From contig CP054936.1 of NCBI GenBank assembly GCA_013364255.1, positions 7,892,353-7,956,352 of the forward strand: a stretch of 64,000 nt of DNA, written 5' to 3'. The first letter of the stretch is position 1, and every line of letters begins with the position of its first letter. Position numbers and translations under genes: made by a program. Below, piece by piece: positions 8,951 through 18,300 of this stretch. A model generated the notes under the pieces. The model searched no databases. It saw only the letters and a list, made by a program, of their open reading frames with translations, and was not told the DNA's origin. The stretch is from Streptomyces seoulensis. Its GTDB lineage: Bacteria > Actinomycetota > Actinomycetes > Streptomycetales > Streptomycetaceae.

Positions 8951-9508
8951 ATGGTTGTGAAGCACATCTTGTACCGGCCGTCCGACACGGCGGAACCGAC
9001 GGCGCGCGGCGCCGCCGCCGGCTGGTCGTCGGCGTCCGACTGGGGTCTCCTCCTCGTCCGGCTGACGTTCGGGCTGCTGATGGCGGGGCACGGCGCGCAG
9101 AAGCTGTTCGGTCTGTTCGGGGGTGGCGGGCTGACCGAGACCGCCAGGGGGTTCGAGGCCCTGGGCTACCGTCCGGGCCGGGTCTTCGCCGTGATCGGCG
9201 GACTCTCGGAGTCGCTGGGCGGCCTGGGCCTGGCGATCGGATTCCTCACGCCGCTGGCCGCCGCGGCGCTGATCGGCGTGATGATCAACGCCATGGCGAC
9301 GGTGACCGGCGCACACGGTCTGTGGGAGGCGAACGGGGGCGTGGAGTACAGCGTCTGCATCGCCGTGCTCGCACTGGCGGTCGCCCTGATCGGTCCCGGC
9401 CGGTTCGCCGTCGACCGGTTCTTCCGCTGGGGTCGGGGAGGCTGGCCCGAAGGCGCCGTCGCCCTCGGTCTAGCGGGGGTGGGCTCCGCCATCACGCTCA
9501 GCCTCTGA
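8951..9508 (+). CDS. DoxX-family membrane protein
   Basis: 185 residues with four hydrophobic segments and the DoxX pattern LLLVRLTFGLLMAGHGAQKLFG followed by GGxGLTETARGFEALGY; the central helix is glycine rich (LSESLGGLGLAIGF). DoxX proteins sit in the membrane and are linked to redox or thiol stress in mycobacteria; the function here is unknown. An upstream in-frame start exists at 8882, but GGAG sits six bases before the ATG at 8951, which is preferred. No obvious operon partner. Confidence 0.8.
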   Translation: MVVKHILYRPSDTAEPTARGAAAGWSSASDWGLLLVRLTFGLLMAGHGAQKLFGLFGGGGLTETARGFEALGYRPGRVFAVIGGLSESLGGLGLAIGFLTPLAAAALIGVMINAMATVTGAHGLWEANGGVEYSVCIAVLALAVALIGPGRFAVDRFFRWGRGGWPEGAVALGLAGVGSAITLSL

Positions 9509-9863
9509 GACGGTCCGGCCCCGCCGTACGACGGTCGCGGCCACGCCGTCGGGCGTGGCTGGACGCGCTCCACGGGGCCGCGTCCGGCAGGATCGGACCC
9601 GACGCCCGCCCGGTGTCCCGAACCGGCCGGGCGTGCCGTGCGGCGCTGCCCGGCACCGCCCGGCACCGCCCGGCACCGAGCGGTCGCCGGACGTGCCGCA
9701 GGGCCGCTCCCGGTGCCCAGCGGTCGACGGGTATCCGTAGGACTCGGCCGGGCGCCGAGTGGTCGTGGGGCACCCGCGGGGCCCCGGCCGTGCCCGGGCG
9801 GTCCGCCGCCGACCGAGAAGCCCCGAGAAGCTTCAAGAAGCCCCGAGAACCGGAGGAACCGAG
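9509..9863. other. Intergenic region with short direct repeats
   Basis: No gene is supported in these 355 nt. They contain three tandem 10-bp units (see 9651-9680), further CGGTGCC/CGGCCGTGCC-like echoes, and a duplicated AAGCCCCGAGAA just before the ribosome site of the next gene. Confidence 0.5.
9651..9680. repeat. Tandem 10-bp repeat, three units
   Basis: Units CGGCACCGCC, CGGCACCGCC and CGGCACCGAG follow one another directly. Non-coding in either direction as far as can be seen; probably slippage. Confidence 0.7.
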
Positions 9864-10286
9864 ATGTCCAAACCGCCGCTGCCGCCCGAGGCCGTGGAAC
9901 TGCTGTGCCGCCCCAACCCCTGCGTGATGGCCACCCTGCGCTCCGACGGCGCGCCGGTCTCCACGCCCACCTGGTACCTGTGGCAGGACGGCCGGGTCCT
10001 GATCAGCCTGGACGAGGGCCGGGTCCGCCTGCGCCACCTGCGCCGTGACCCGCGCGTGAGCCTCACCGTCCTGGCCGGGGACGACTGGTACACCCACGTC
10101 ACCCTCATCGGCCGCGTCGCCGAACTGACCGAGGACGAGGGCCTCGCGGACATCGACCGGATCGCCGCCCACTACACCGGCGGCCCCTACCCGGACCGCG
10201 TCCGCGCCCGGGTCAGCGCCTGGATCGAGGTCGAGCGCTGGCACGGCTGGGGCGCGCTGAAGGACAGCGACCAGGCCTCGACCTGA
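9864..10286 (+). CDS. PPOX-class F420/flavin-dependent oxidoreductase
   Basis: 140 residues of the pyridoxamine-phosphate-oxidase-like split-barrel fold: CVMATLRSDGAPVSTPTWY near the N-terminus, GRVLISLDEGRVRLRHLRRDPRVSL in the middle, then a VTLIGRVAEL strand. In actinomycetes this subfamily generally uses F420 or flavin to reduce small molecules. A GGAGG sits eight bases before the ATG. It stands alone, convergent with the GlxA-type regulator downstream. Confidence 0.8.
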   Translation: MSKPPLPPEAVELLCRPNPCVMATLRSDGAPVSTPTWYLWQDGRVLISLDEGRVRLRHLRRDPRVSLTVLAGDDWYTHVTLIGRVAELTEDEGLADIDRIAAHYTGGPYPDRVRARVSAWIEVERWHGWGALKDSDQAST

Positions 10287-10320
10287 GGACACCGCCGACC
10301 CGCTCCCGCCGGGGGCCGGC

Positions 10321-10337
10321 CGCGCGCCGTACGCGCG
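10321..10337. terminator. Small GC hairpin between convergent genes
   Basis: Arms CGCGCG and CGCGCG around CCGTA, directly against the stop of the minus-strand regulator. No T-run; a weak terminator call. Confidence 0.3.
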
Positions 10338-11330
10338 TCAGCCGGGAGCCGGCCGGAAGCGGCGCCGGTACTCCGTCGGCGTGGTGCCGAGCCGGCGGCG
10401 GAACGCCCGCACGAGGGTGTCCGTGGTGCCGAAACCGCACGCGGACGCTATGCGTTCGAGGGTGTCGTCGGTGGACTCCAGCTGGTTGCGCGCCCGTTCC
10501 ACCCGGGCGGACTCGACGTAGGCCCCCGGGGTCATGCCGAGTTCGGTCTTGAAGATCCGGGTCAGCTGCCGCTCGCCGACATGCGCGTACGCGGCGAGTT
10601 CCGCGACGCCGAGCCGTTCGCCGAGGTGGTCCGCCACGTGGTGGCGCAGGTCCTCGACGCGCCGGGTGGTGGAGACGGGTTCCAGCGGCACGCTGAACTG
10701 GCTCTGTCCGCTGGGCCGTTTCAGGTACATCACCAGCTGGCGGGCGATCCGCAGCGCGACCTGCTCGCCGAAGTCGTCGGCGACCAGGGCCAGCGAGAGG
10801 TCGAGGCAGGCGCTGATGCCCGCGCCGGTCCAGACCTCGCCCTGGCGGATGAAGATCGGGTCGGCGTCGACCTCGATCGCCGGGTGCTCCGCGGCCAGTT
10901 GCCGAGCGGTCGACCAGTGGGTGGTGGCCCGCTTGCCGTCGAGCAGTCCGGCGGCGGCGAGGATGTGCGCCCCCACGCAGACGGACGCCACCCGCCGGGC
11001 CCGGCCGGCGAGGTCGCGCACCCGGTCGACCACGGCCGGGTCGGCGAGAGCGCGGACACGGCGCCGCCCGTCGATCTCGACCGAGCCGGGCACCAGCAGG
11101 GTGTCGATGCCGCGCACGCCCACGTCGTCGAAGGTGGCGTCGGGCAGGACACGCACCCCCGAAGCGGTGGTGACGGGGTCCGACGTCTCGGCCACCAGGG
11201 CGACTTCGTAGGCCATGGCGCCGTCGGTCTCGCGCCGCAGCAGGGAGAACACCTCCGGCGGCCCGGTGACGTCGAGCAGGTCGACGCCGTCGAAGAGGAC
11301 GATGACGACGAGCCGTCCGTCGCTGTTCAT
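10338..11330 (-). CDS. GlxA-family transcriptional regulator (DJ-1/PfpI plus AraC HTH)
   Basis: 330 residues. Residues 1-185 form a DJ-1/PfpI-like domain with the nucleophile-elbow Cys in ASVCVGAHIL; residues 230-325 are an AraC-type double helix-turn-helix ending YRRRFRP. Such proteins are transcription factors that sense a metabolite through the N-domain. The gene diverges from the isochorismatase-like hydrolase at 11573 with 242 nt between, the usual layout for a regulator controlling its neighbour and itself. Confidence 0.88.
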   Translation of the reverse strand: MNSDGRLVVIVLFDGVDLLDVTGPPEVFSLLRRETDGAMAYEVALVAETSDPVTTASGVRVLPDATFDDVGVRGIDTLLVPGSVEIDGRRRVRALADPAVVDRVRDLAGRARRVASVCVGAHILAAAGLLDGKRATTHWSTARQLAAEHPAIEVDADPIFIRQGEVWTGAGISACLDLSLALVADDFGEQVALRIARQLVMYLKRPSGQSQFSVPLEPVSTTRRVEDLRHHVADHLGERLGVAELAAYAHVGERQLTRIFKTELGMTPGAYVESARVERARNQLESTDDTLERIASACGFGTTDTLVRAFRRRLGTTPTEYRRRFRPAPG

Positions 11331-11572
11331 GACGCTCCGTCAGGTGAGGGGGTGAGCGAGGCGGACAGGGGGGCGGGCCGAGGCGATGTCCGGATCTGCA
11401 GGATAGACGTCATTGCCGACACTCCCGCACCGCCCGTAGTTTTCCGGAGGGGCCCGCCGCGGAGGCGGGCGACGCCCACCCGGCACACCCGTCCACACCC
11501 ACGTGCGTACCCGGACACCCGCGCAGTCGCGCGCGGACGCCTACGCACACGTATCCCAAGGGGGACACACTC
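11331..11572. promoter_or_regulatory. Divergent promoter region glxA-like / isochorismatase
   Basis: Spacer between the divergent regulator and hydrolase, ending in the ribosome site AAGGGGGA before the ATG at 11573. It should contain both promoters and the regulator's operator. I could not pick out a convincing inverted repeat. Confidence 0.4.
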
Positions 11573-12163
11573 ATGGCCACGACCACCCTGCGCGAGCTCA
11601 ACGGCTTCGACGAGACGCCCGCCGTGCTCGCCGACTCGACCCTGATCCTGGTCGACTACCAGAACACCTACGTCGGCGGGGTGATGGAGCTGACCGGCTG
11701 GCAGGCCGCCCTCGACTCCGCGGCGGCCCTGCTGGGCCGGGCGCGGGAGGCCGGCGCGAAGGTCATCCACGTCGTCAACGACGGCGGCCCCGGCACCCCG
11801 TACGACGTCGAGGCCGAGATCGGCCGCATCCATCCGAGCGTCGCACCGGCCGAGGGCGAGACGGTCGTCGTCAAGAAGGTCCCGAACGCCTTCGTCGGCA
11901 CCGACCTGGCCGAGCACGTCGACGCGGCCGGCAACGAGGACGTGATCGTCGTCGGCTTCATGACGCACATGTGCGTGCTGTTCACGGTGGAGGGCGCGTT
12001 CCTGCGCGGCAACCGCCCCACGGTGGTCGCCGACGCCTGCGCGACGCGGCCGCTGCGGTCCGTGGACGCGGACCTGACCGCCGAGCAGATCCACCACGGC
12101 GCGCTCGCCACGATCGCCGACCTCTACGGCGTCGTCGTCGCCTCGGAGAAGTCCCTGTCCTGA
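11573..12163 (+). CDS. Isochorismatase-family cysteine hydrolase
   Basis: 196 residues with the complete family triad: D28 in LILVDYQNTY, K101 in VVVKKVPNAF and C134 in GFMTHMCV. The family hydrolyses amides or vinyl ethers (nicotinamidase, N-carbamoyl hydrolases, isochorismatase); without an adjacent siderophore or NAD gene the substrate is open. It has a strong ribosome site (AAGGGGGA). It is probably controlled by the divergent GlxA-type regulator. Confidence 0.88.
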   Translation: MATTTLRELNGFDETPAVLADSTLILVDYQNTYVGGVMELTGWQAALDSAAALLGRAREAGAKVIHVVNDGGPGTPYDVEAEIGRIHPSVAPAEGETVVVKKVPNAFVGTDLAEHVDAAGNEDVIVVGFMTHMCVLFTVEGAFLRGNRPTVVADACATRPLRSVDADLTAEQIHHGALATIADLYGVVVASEKSLS

Positions 12164-12204
12164 GGCCGCCGGCCCGCGGCCGCCACGGTGCGGGATCGGG
12201 GGAG

Positions 12205-12240
12205 CGTACGGTCGTACATCCGCGAGTGTACGATCGTACG
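12205..12240. promoter_or_regulatory. Large inverted repeat over the acetyltransferase start (TetR operator candidate)
   Basis: Left arm CGTACGGTCGTACA (12205-12218) and right arm TGTACGATCGTACG (12227-12240) are reverse complements at 13 of 14 positions around the 8-nt spacer TCCGCGAG. Each arm is itself nearly palindromic. The right arm ends two bases before the ATG at 12242 and contains TACGAT (12229-12234), a plausible -10. A TetR gene is the next gene but one, so this is probably its operator. Confidence 0.65.
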
Positions 12241-12241
12241 C

Positions 12242-12832
12242 ATGCCGACCGACCCGACCGACCACTTCGCCGACGACCCCCGGACCAACCTGGAGCGCAT
12301 GCTCGCGGGCGACCTCTACATCGCCGACGACCCCGAGATCGCCCGCCGGCAGCAGCGGGCGGTGCGGCTGGCCGCCCGCTACCAGGCCGCCTACGCCGAG
12401 GACGCCGACGGCGCCCGCCCGGTCCTGGAGCAGCTGCTGGGCGCGCTGGGGGAGGAGGCGCACGTGCGCCCGCCGCTGTACGTGGACTACGGGAGCAACA
12501 TCACCATCGGCGCGCGCACCTTCGTCAACTACCACCTCACCGCGCTCGACGTCGCCGTCATCGTGATCGGCGAGGACTGTCAGATCGGCCCGAACGTGCA
12601 GCTGCTCACCCCCACCCACCCGCTGGAGCCGGGGCCCCGCCGCGACAAGCTCGAAGCCGCGCGCCCCATCACCATCGGGAACAACGTGTGGCTCGGCGGC
12701 GGTGCCATCGTGCTGCCGGGTGTGACCATCGGGGACAACGCGGTGATCGGCGCCGGCGCGGTGGTCACCAAGGACGTCCCCGCCGACGTCGTCGCCGTGG
12801 GCAACCCGGCCCGCCCGGTCCGCGACCTCTGA
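12242..12832 (+). CDS. Sugar O-acetyltransferase, maltose-acetyltransferase-like (LbH fold)
   Basis: 196 residues: an N-terminal helical maltose-acetyltransferase cap (TNLERMLAGDLYIADDPE) and a C-terminal left-handed beta-helix of hexapeptide turns (VDYGSNITIGARTFVNYH, ITIGNNVWLGGGAIVLPGVTIGDNAVIGAGAVVTKDV), with the catalytic His in TPTHPLEPGPR. It transfers acetyl from acetyl-CoA to a sugar or similar hydroxyl. No ribosome site precedes the ATG; a -10-like TACGAT seven bases before the ATG suggests a leaderless message lying inside a large operator. It is followed after 18 nt by a TetR gene. Confidence 0.88.
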   Translation: MPTDPTDHFADDPRTNLERMLAGDLYIADDPEIARRQQRAVRLAARYQAAYAEDADGARPVLEQLLGALGEEAHVRPPLYVDYGSNITIGARTFVNYHLTALDVAVIVIGEDCQIGPNVQLLTPTHPLEPGPRRDKLEAARPITIGNNVWLGGGAIVLPGVTIGDNAVIGAGAVVTKDVPADVVAVGNPARPVRDL

Positions 12833-12850
12833 GGCGGCGCGCACCCCGCC

Positions 12851-13405
12851 ATGGCCACCGGACACACCGATCCGCGCCGCCGCGACCGGATCATCGACGC
12901 CGCCCTCGACCTGATCGCCGAGGAGGGACTGGCGGCCGTCTCGCACCGCAAGGTCGCCGCCCGCGCCGGAGTGCCGCTGGGCTCGATGACGTATCACTTC
13001 GACGGCATCGACCAGATGCTCCGGGAAGCCTTCGGGCGGTTCACCGGCCATGTCGTCGCGGTCTTCGACGCCCACCTCGGCGCCGCCACGGGCCCCGAGG
13101 AGGCGAGAGCGGCCGTGGCCGACCTCGTCCACGCGCTGTCCGGGGGAGCCCGGCGCGACCTGGTGCTCACCCAGGAGCTGTACACCCTCGCCGCACGGCG
13201 GCCCGCCTACCGGGAACTCACCGAGGAATGGATGCGGCGCAGCCGCGCCCATCTGGAGCGGCACTTCGACCCGGACACGGCCCGCCAGCTCGACGCCCTG
13301 ATCGAGGGCCTGACCCTGCACCGCGCCCTGGCCGGCGACCCGCACGACCGCGCGCTGACCCTGGAGGCGGTCACCCGCATCACCACGGACGGCGGCCGCG
13401 ACTGA
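12851..13405 (+). CDS. TetR/AcrR-family transcriptional regulator
   Basis: 184 residues. The N-terminal HTH is clear (RIIDAALDLIAEEGLAAVSHRKVAARAGVPLGSMTYHF); the rest is an all-helical ligand domain. It lies 18 nt after the acetyltransferase stop and is probably cotranscribed with it, so it likely represses both genes through the inverted repeat at 12205-12240. The ligand is unknown. Confidence 0.88.
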   Translation: MATGHTDPRRRDRIIDAALDLIAEEGLAAVSHRKVAARAGVPLGSMTYHFDGIDQMLREAFGRFTGHVVAVFDAHLGAATGPEEARAAVADLVHALSGGARRDLVLTQELYTLAARRPAYRELTEEWMRRSRAHLERHFDPDTARQLDALIEGLTLHRALAGDPHDRALTLEAVTRITTDGGRD

Positions 13406-13475
13406 CCGGCACGCCCCTCGGGGCGGACCGCGCCGCGTCACACGGCGCAGCGGGCCTCGGCGCGATCGGGTCCAC

Positions 13476-13494
13476 CCCGCCGCCGGACGGCGGG
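13476..13494 (+). terminator. Hairpin after TetR gene
   Basis: Arms CCCGCCG and CGGCGGG around CCGGA, in the 165-nt spacer between the TetR gene and ctaG-like gene. A weaker GCCCC-TC-GGGGC hairpin lies at about 13411. No T-run. Confidence 0.4.
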
Positions 13495-13570
13495 CCGCGA
13501 GGGGCTACCGTCCCTAGCGTCCCGGAGGGGACCTGTCCCGACTCGTCCCGCGGTGGGCCGAAGGAGAACG

Positions 13571-14614
13571 ATGCGTGTGATCGCCTTGGCGGCGACCGAT
13601 CTGCCGGCCGGGAGCCCGGCGCGGCCGACCGTGGCCCGGCTGCTGTCCTCCTGGCAGCTCGACGTGCCGGCGCTCGTGCTGGTGCTCGTCCTGGGCGGGC
13701 TGTACGGCTGGGGCGTGCTGCGGGTGCGCCGCCGGGGCGGGGCCTGGCCGCCGGCCCGGCTCGCCGCCTTCACGGTGCTCGGCCTCGGCGCGCTGGTGGT
13801 GGCGACGATGTCGGCGCTGGCCGTCTACGACCACGTGCTGTTCTGGCCGGCCGCGGTGCAGAACGTCCTGCTCGACCTCGTCGCGCCGCTCGGCCTGGCG
13901 CTCGGCGACCCGCTGCGGCTCGCCGTCGAGGCGCTGCCGGCCGGCGCCGCGGCCCGGGTGCGGCGGGCGGTCTCCGGCAAGGCGGTGCGCGCGCTGACCT
14001 TCCCCCTGGTCAGTACCGCCCTGGTGCTCACCACCGAACTGGTGGTCTACTTCACGCCGTACTTCGCCACCGCGCTGCGCGTCGGCTGGCTGCACGAGCT
14101 GATGTACCTGCACCTGCTGGCGGCCGGCTGCCTGTTCGTCGTACCCGTTCTCACGCACGAGGAGGCGCTGCCCTCCTGGTGCACGCATCCGGTGCGGGCC
14201 GCCCTGGTGTTCCTGGACGGCATCGTCGACGCGGTGCCCGGCGTCGTGGTGATGACGCACGGCACGCTCATCGCGGGCGCCTGGTATCTGCACCACGCCC
14301 CCGCGTGGTCGCCGGACGTACGCCACGACCAGCAGATCGGCGGCGGCGCCATGCTCAGCATCGCCGAACTCGTCGCCCTGCCGTTCCTGCTGGCGATCCT
14401 GGTGCAGTGGGCGCGGGCCGAGCGGGTCCAGAACGCGGCCCTGGACCGCCGCCTGGACGCGGAACTCGCCCGCGTCGCCCCGCCCGCCGCCGAGCCCGCG
14501 GACCCCGCGGGGCCGTCAGGGGGTCCTGCGCCCGCCGACCGCGTACGGCCCTGGTGGGAGACCGAGCAGAACGACGTGGCCAGCCGGATCCGCCGCCACC
14601 ACGACACCCCCTGA
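13571..14614 (+). CDS. Cytochrome c oxidase assembly protein, CtaG (caa3) family
   Basis: 347 residues with seven or eight membrane segments and the conserved His-containing stretches of the family (YDHVLFWPAAVQNVLLDLVAPLG, HELMYLHLLAAGCLF, VLTHEEALPSWC). CtaG helps deliver copper to the CuB centre of haem-copper oxidases. The C-terminal 60 residues are Pro/Ala-rich and cytoplasmic. An AAGGAG stands five bases before the ATG. No oxidase genes are adjacent. Confidence 0.85.
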   Translation: MRVIALAATDLPAGSPARPTVARLLSSWQLDVPALVLVLVLGGLYGWGVLRVRRRGGAWPPARLAAFTVLGLGALVVATMSALAVYDHVLFWPAAVQNVLLDLVAPLGLALGDPLRLAVEALPAGAAARVRRAVSGKAVRALTFPLVSTALVLTTELVVYFTPYFATALRVGWLHELMYLHLLAAGCLFVVPVLTHEEALPSWCTHPVRAALVFLDGIVDAVPGVVVMTHGTLIAGAWYLHHAPAWSPDVRHDQQIGGGAMLSIAELVALPFLLAILVQWARAERVQNAALDRRLDAELARVAPPAAEPADPAGPSGGPAPADRVRPWWETEQNDVASRIRRHHDTP

Positions 14615-15392
14615 CGGGGCGGGGCCGCGCGCCCGGCCGCGCCCTCCCGCGGCACCGCCCCCGTCCCGGCCCCGGCCGGCGCCCGGGCGATACGGTGCTC
14701 GCCGTCGCCGACCAGGGTCAGCCGCGCCCGCGCGACCTGCTGGGTGCTCGCCACGCACGGCCCCCGGTGACGGAGGTCGTCGGTCACGTGGACCTCGCTG
14801 CCCTGCACGCCACGTCGGCCCCGCACGGCTGAGCCATGCCACGCCCCCCGCCATCACCCGACCAGGCCAACCCACCCCGCCCGGGCGAAGGCGGGTCCGC
14901 ACCCGGGGAGCCGCTTCCGGGCGCGGGCGCGCGGCAGCACGGTGCGCGTCGGCCGCGGTTCCTTCCGCCCGGCGTCCGCGCCGGGACGAGCCGAGCGTCG
15001 CCTGCCGCTGCGGGCGACGGCGCGCCGGCCAGGGCGCGCCGGACGCTGCGGGCGTTGGCACGCCTGGCCGTCCGGGGGCCGGGGGCCGAGGCGCCGGTGG
15101 GGCAACCGGCCAGGACGTGGGGCCGGGCGGCGCGTCGTAGGCGGGGCGGGGTGCGGGCCGTCGTCCGCCCGTACGGCGTGAGTCGGGGCGGTGTCCGCGG
15201 TCGCGGTGCGCCCCGTGCCCGGGCGGCGGCGTGACGGCCCGTCCCACCGCGCGCGGCGATACGCACCCTTGCACACTGCAAGGGCGGGTACCCGGGGCGC
15301 GGCGGCGGCCCGGCCCGTCGCCTCCGTGCGGCCGGCTCCCACCGGACCGTACGGCTCACGCCCGGCACGGTCCTGGAAGGCGGTCGCCCCTG
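14615..15392. other. 778-nt GC-rich gap without a convincing gene
   Basis: All long frames here are antisense or run into neighbouring genes. One minus-strand stretch, 14808 to about 14615, has nearly pure G/C third positions and a protein-like composition (EVHVTDDLRHRGPCVAST, then RARLTLVGDG). It has no ribosome site and runs on into antisense of ctaG, so at best it is a gene remnant. A palindrome-rich segment lies around 15170-15240. No RNA gene was recognised. Confidence 0.4.
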
Positions 15393-18300
15393 ATGAGTCG
15401 CACACGTTCCGTCGACGCCCCCGCGGTGGACGTGGCTGCCCTGGAGGCGGAGCTGCGCGCGAGTGTGGACGCCGAGGTCCGGTTCGACGCCGGGAGCCGG
15501 GGCGCCTACGTCACGGACGGCTCCAACTACCGTCAGGTGCCGCTCGGCGTGGTGGTCCCGCGCAGCGTGGAGGCGGGCGCGCAGGCCATCGAGGTGTGCG
15601 CCCGGTTCGGCGCCCCGGTCCTCTCCCGCGGCGGCGGCACCAGCCTGGCCGGCCAGTCCACGAACACCGCCGTGGTGATCGACTGGACCAAGTACTGCGA
15701 CGCCCTGGTCGCCGTGGACCCCGACGCCCGCACCTGCGTGGTCGAACCCGGCATCGTCCTGGACCAGCTGAACAAGCGGCTGGCGGGCCACCGGCTCCAG
15801 TTCGGGCCGAAGCCGTCCACCCACAGCCACTGCGCGCTCGGCGGGATGATCGGCAACAACTCCTGCGGCGCCTCCGCGCAGGCCTACGGCAAGACCGTCG
15901 ACAACGTACGGCGGCTGGAGATCCTCACCTACGACGGGCTGCGCATGTGGGTGGGCCCCACCTCCGAGGCGGAGCGGGCGAGGATCGCCGCCGAGGGCGG
16001 CCGCAGGGCCGAGATCTACGCCGGCCTGGAACGCATCGCCACCGAGTACCTCGCCGACATCCGCCGCGGCTACCCGAAGATCCCGCGCCGGGTCTCCGGC
16101 TACAACCTCGACTCCCTGCTCCCCGAGAACGGCTTCGACGTCGCCCGCGCCCTGGTCGGCAGCGAAGGCACCCTGGTGACCGTGCTGCGCGCCGAACTCG
16201 ACCTGGTGCCGGTGCCGAAGCACCAGTCCATCCTGGTGCTCGGCTACCCCGACATCTGCGCCGCCGGCGACGACGTGTCCCGTCTGCTGGAGCACTGCAA
16301 CCCCACCCAACTGGAGGCGCTGGACGGCCGGATGGCGCAGCTGATGCGTGAGGAGGGCGCCTACCTGGAGTCCCTCGCCGTGCTGCCCGAGGGCGACAGC
16401 TGGCTGATGGTGCAGTACAGCGGCGACAGCCAGGAGGACGTGGACGCGCAGGCGCACGCCCTGCTGCACTCGATCGGCCGCGAGGAGAAGGACCCGGACG
16501 TGGCCTTCTCCGACGACCCCGAACGCGAGCAGCGGATGCTCAAGGCCCGCGAGGCGGGACTCGGCGTCACCGCGCGCCCGCCGGACGACCGCGAGACCTG
16601 GGAGGGCTGGGAGGACTCCGCCGTCCCGCCCGAACACCTCGGCGACTACCTGCGCGACCTGAAGAAGCTGTTCGAGGAGTTCGACTACGACCACCCGTCC
16701 CTGTACGGGCACTTCGGGCAGGGCTGTATCCACACCCGCATCCCCTTCGAACTGAGGACGGCCGAGGGCGTCGAGCGCTTCCGGCGTTTCATGGAGCGCG
16801 CCGCCGACCTCGTCACCTCCTACGGCGGTTCGCTCTCCGGCGAGCACGGCGACGGCCAGTCCCGCGGCGAGCTGCTGGTACGGATGTTCGGGCCGCGGCT
16901 GGTGACCGCGTTCGGCGAGCTGAAGCGGCTGTTCGACCCGGACGGCCGGATGAACCCCGGCAAGGTCGTCGACCCCAACCCGCTCGACGGTCAGCTCCGC
17001 CTCGGCGCCGACTGGCACCCGACGCCGCTCACGACGCAGTTCGGGTATCCGCAGGACGACCACTCCTTCACCCGCGCGGTGATGCGCTGCGTCGGCATCG
17101 GCAACTGCCGCAGCCACGAGGGCGGCGTGATGTGCCCCTCCTACCGCGCCACCAAGGAGGAGGAGCACTCCACCCGCGGCCGGGCCCGGCTGCTGTTCGA
17201 GATGCTCGACGGGCACGCGGACTCCACGATCACCGACGGCTGGCGCTCCACCGAGGTCAAGGACGCCCTCGACCTCTGCCTGGCCTGCAAGGGCTGCAAG
17301 TCGGACTGCCCGGTCGACGTCGACATGGCCACCTACAAGGCCGAGTTCCTCTCCCACCACTACGAGGGCCGGCTGCGCCCCGCCGCCCACTACGCGCTGG
17401 GCTGGCTGCCGCTGTGGGCGCGGCTGTCCCGCCTCGCCCCCGCGCTGGTCAACACCCTGCTCAGGGCGCCGGTGCTGGGCGGCGTCGGCAAGCGGCTGGC
17501 GGGCGTGGCGCCCGAGCGTGAGGCGCCCGTCTTCGCCGAGGAGTCCTTCCTCCAGTGGTGGCGGGCGCGCGGCGGGCAGTCCGCCGGGCCCGACCCGGCC
17601 GACCCGCGCACCGTGCTGCTGTGGCCCGACACGTTCAGCACCTACTTCCACCCGTCCATCGCGAAGGCGGCCGTACGGGTCCTGGAGGACGCCGGCTTCC
17701 GGGTCGCCGTCCCCACCGAACCGGTGTGCTGCGGGCTGACCTGGATCTCCACCGGGCAGCTCGACACCGCGAAGAAGGTGCTGCGGCGCACCCTCGGCGT
17801 GCTGCGCCCCTATCTGGAGGCGGGTACCCCGGTCATCGGCCTGGAACCCTCCTGCACGGCCGTGTTCCGCTCCGACGCCGGCGAGCTGCTCTCCGGGGAC
17901 CTGGACGTGCGGCGGCTGGCCGGGCAGGTGCGCACCTTCGCCGAACAGCTGGTGCACCACGCGCCCGACGGCTGGCGGCCGCCCGCGGTCACCCGGCGGG
18001 CGACCGTGCAGACCCACTGCCACCAGCACGCGATCATGAAGTTCGACGCGGACCGCGAACTCATGCGCCGCGCCCATCTGGACGCCGAGGTGCTGGACGA
18101 GGGCTGCTGCGGCCTGGCCGGCAACTTCGGCTTCGAACGCGGCCACCACGAGGTGTCCATGGCCGTCGCCGAGCAGGGCGTCCTGCCCGCGGTACGGGGC
18201 GCCGCCCCCGACGCGCTCGTGCTCGCCGACGGCTTCAGCTGCCGTACCCAGATCGAACAGGGCGGCACCGGCCGCCGGGCCCTGCACCTGGCCGAGGTGC

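Noticed and set aside
11503..14832. 1109-residue plus-strand frame across four genes
   Set aside because: It covers the isochorismatase, acetyltransferase, TetR and CtaG genes in another frame and is Arg/Pro-rich; those genes have full motifs and codon bias.
14784..18287. 1167-residue minus-strand frame
   Set aside because: It is antisense to the FAD/Fe-S oxidoreductase, whose domains and cysteine motifs are clear; the minus translation is Gly/Ala/Val/His-rich without motifs, the usual shadow in high-GC DNA.
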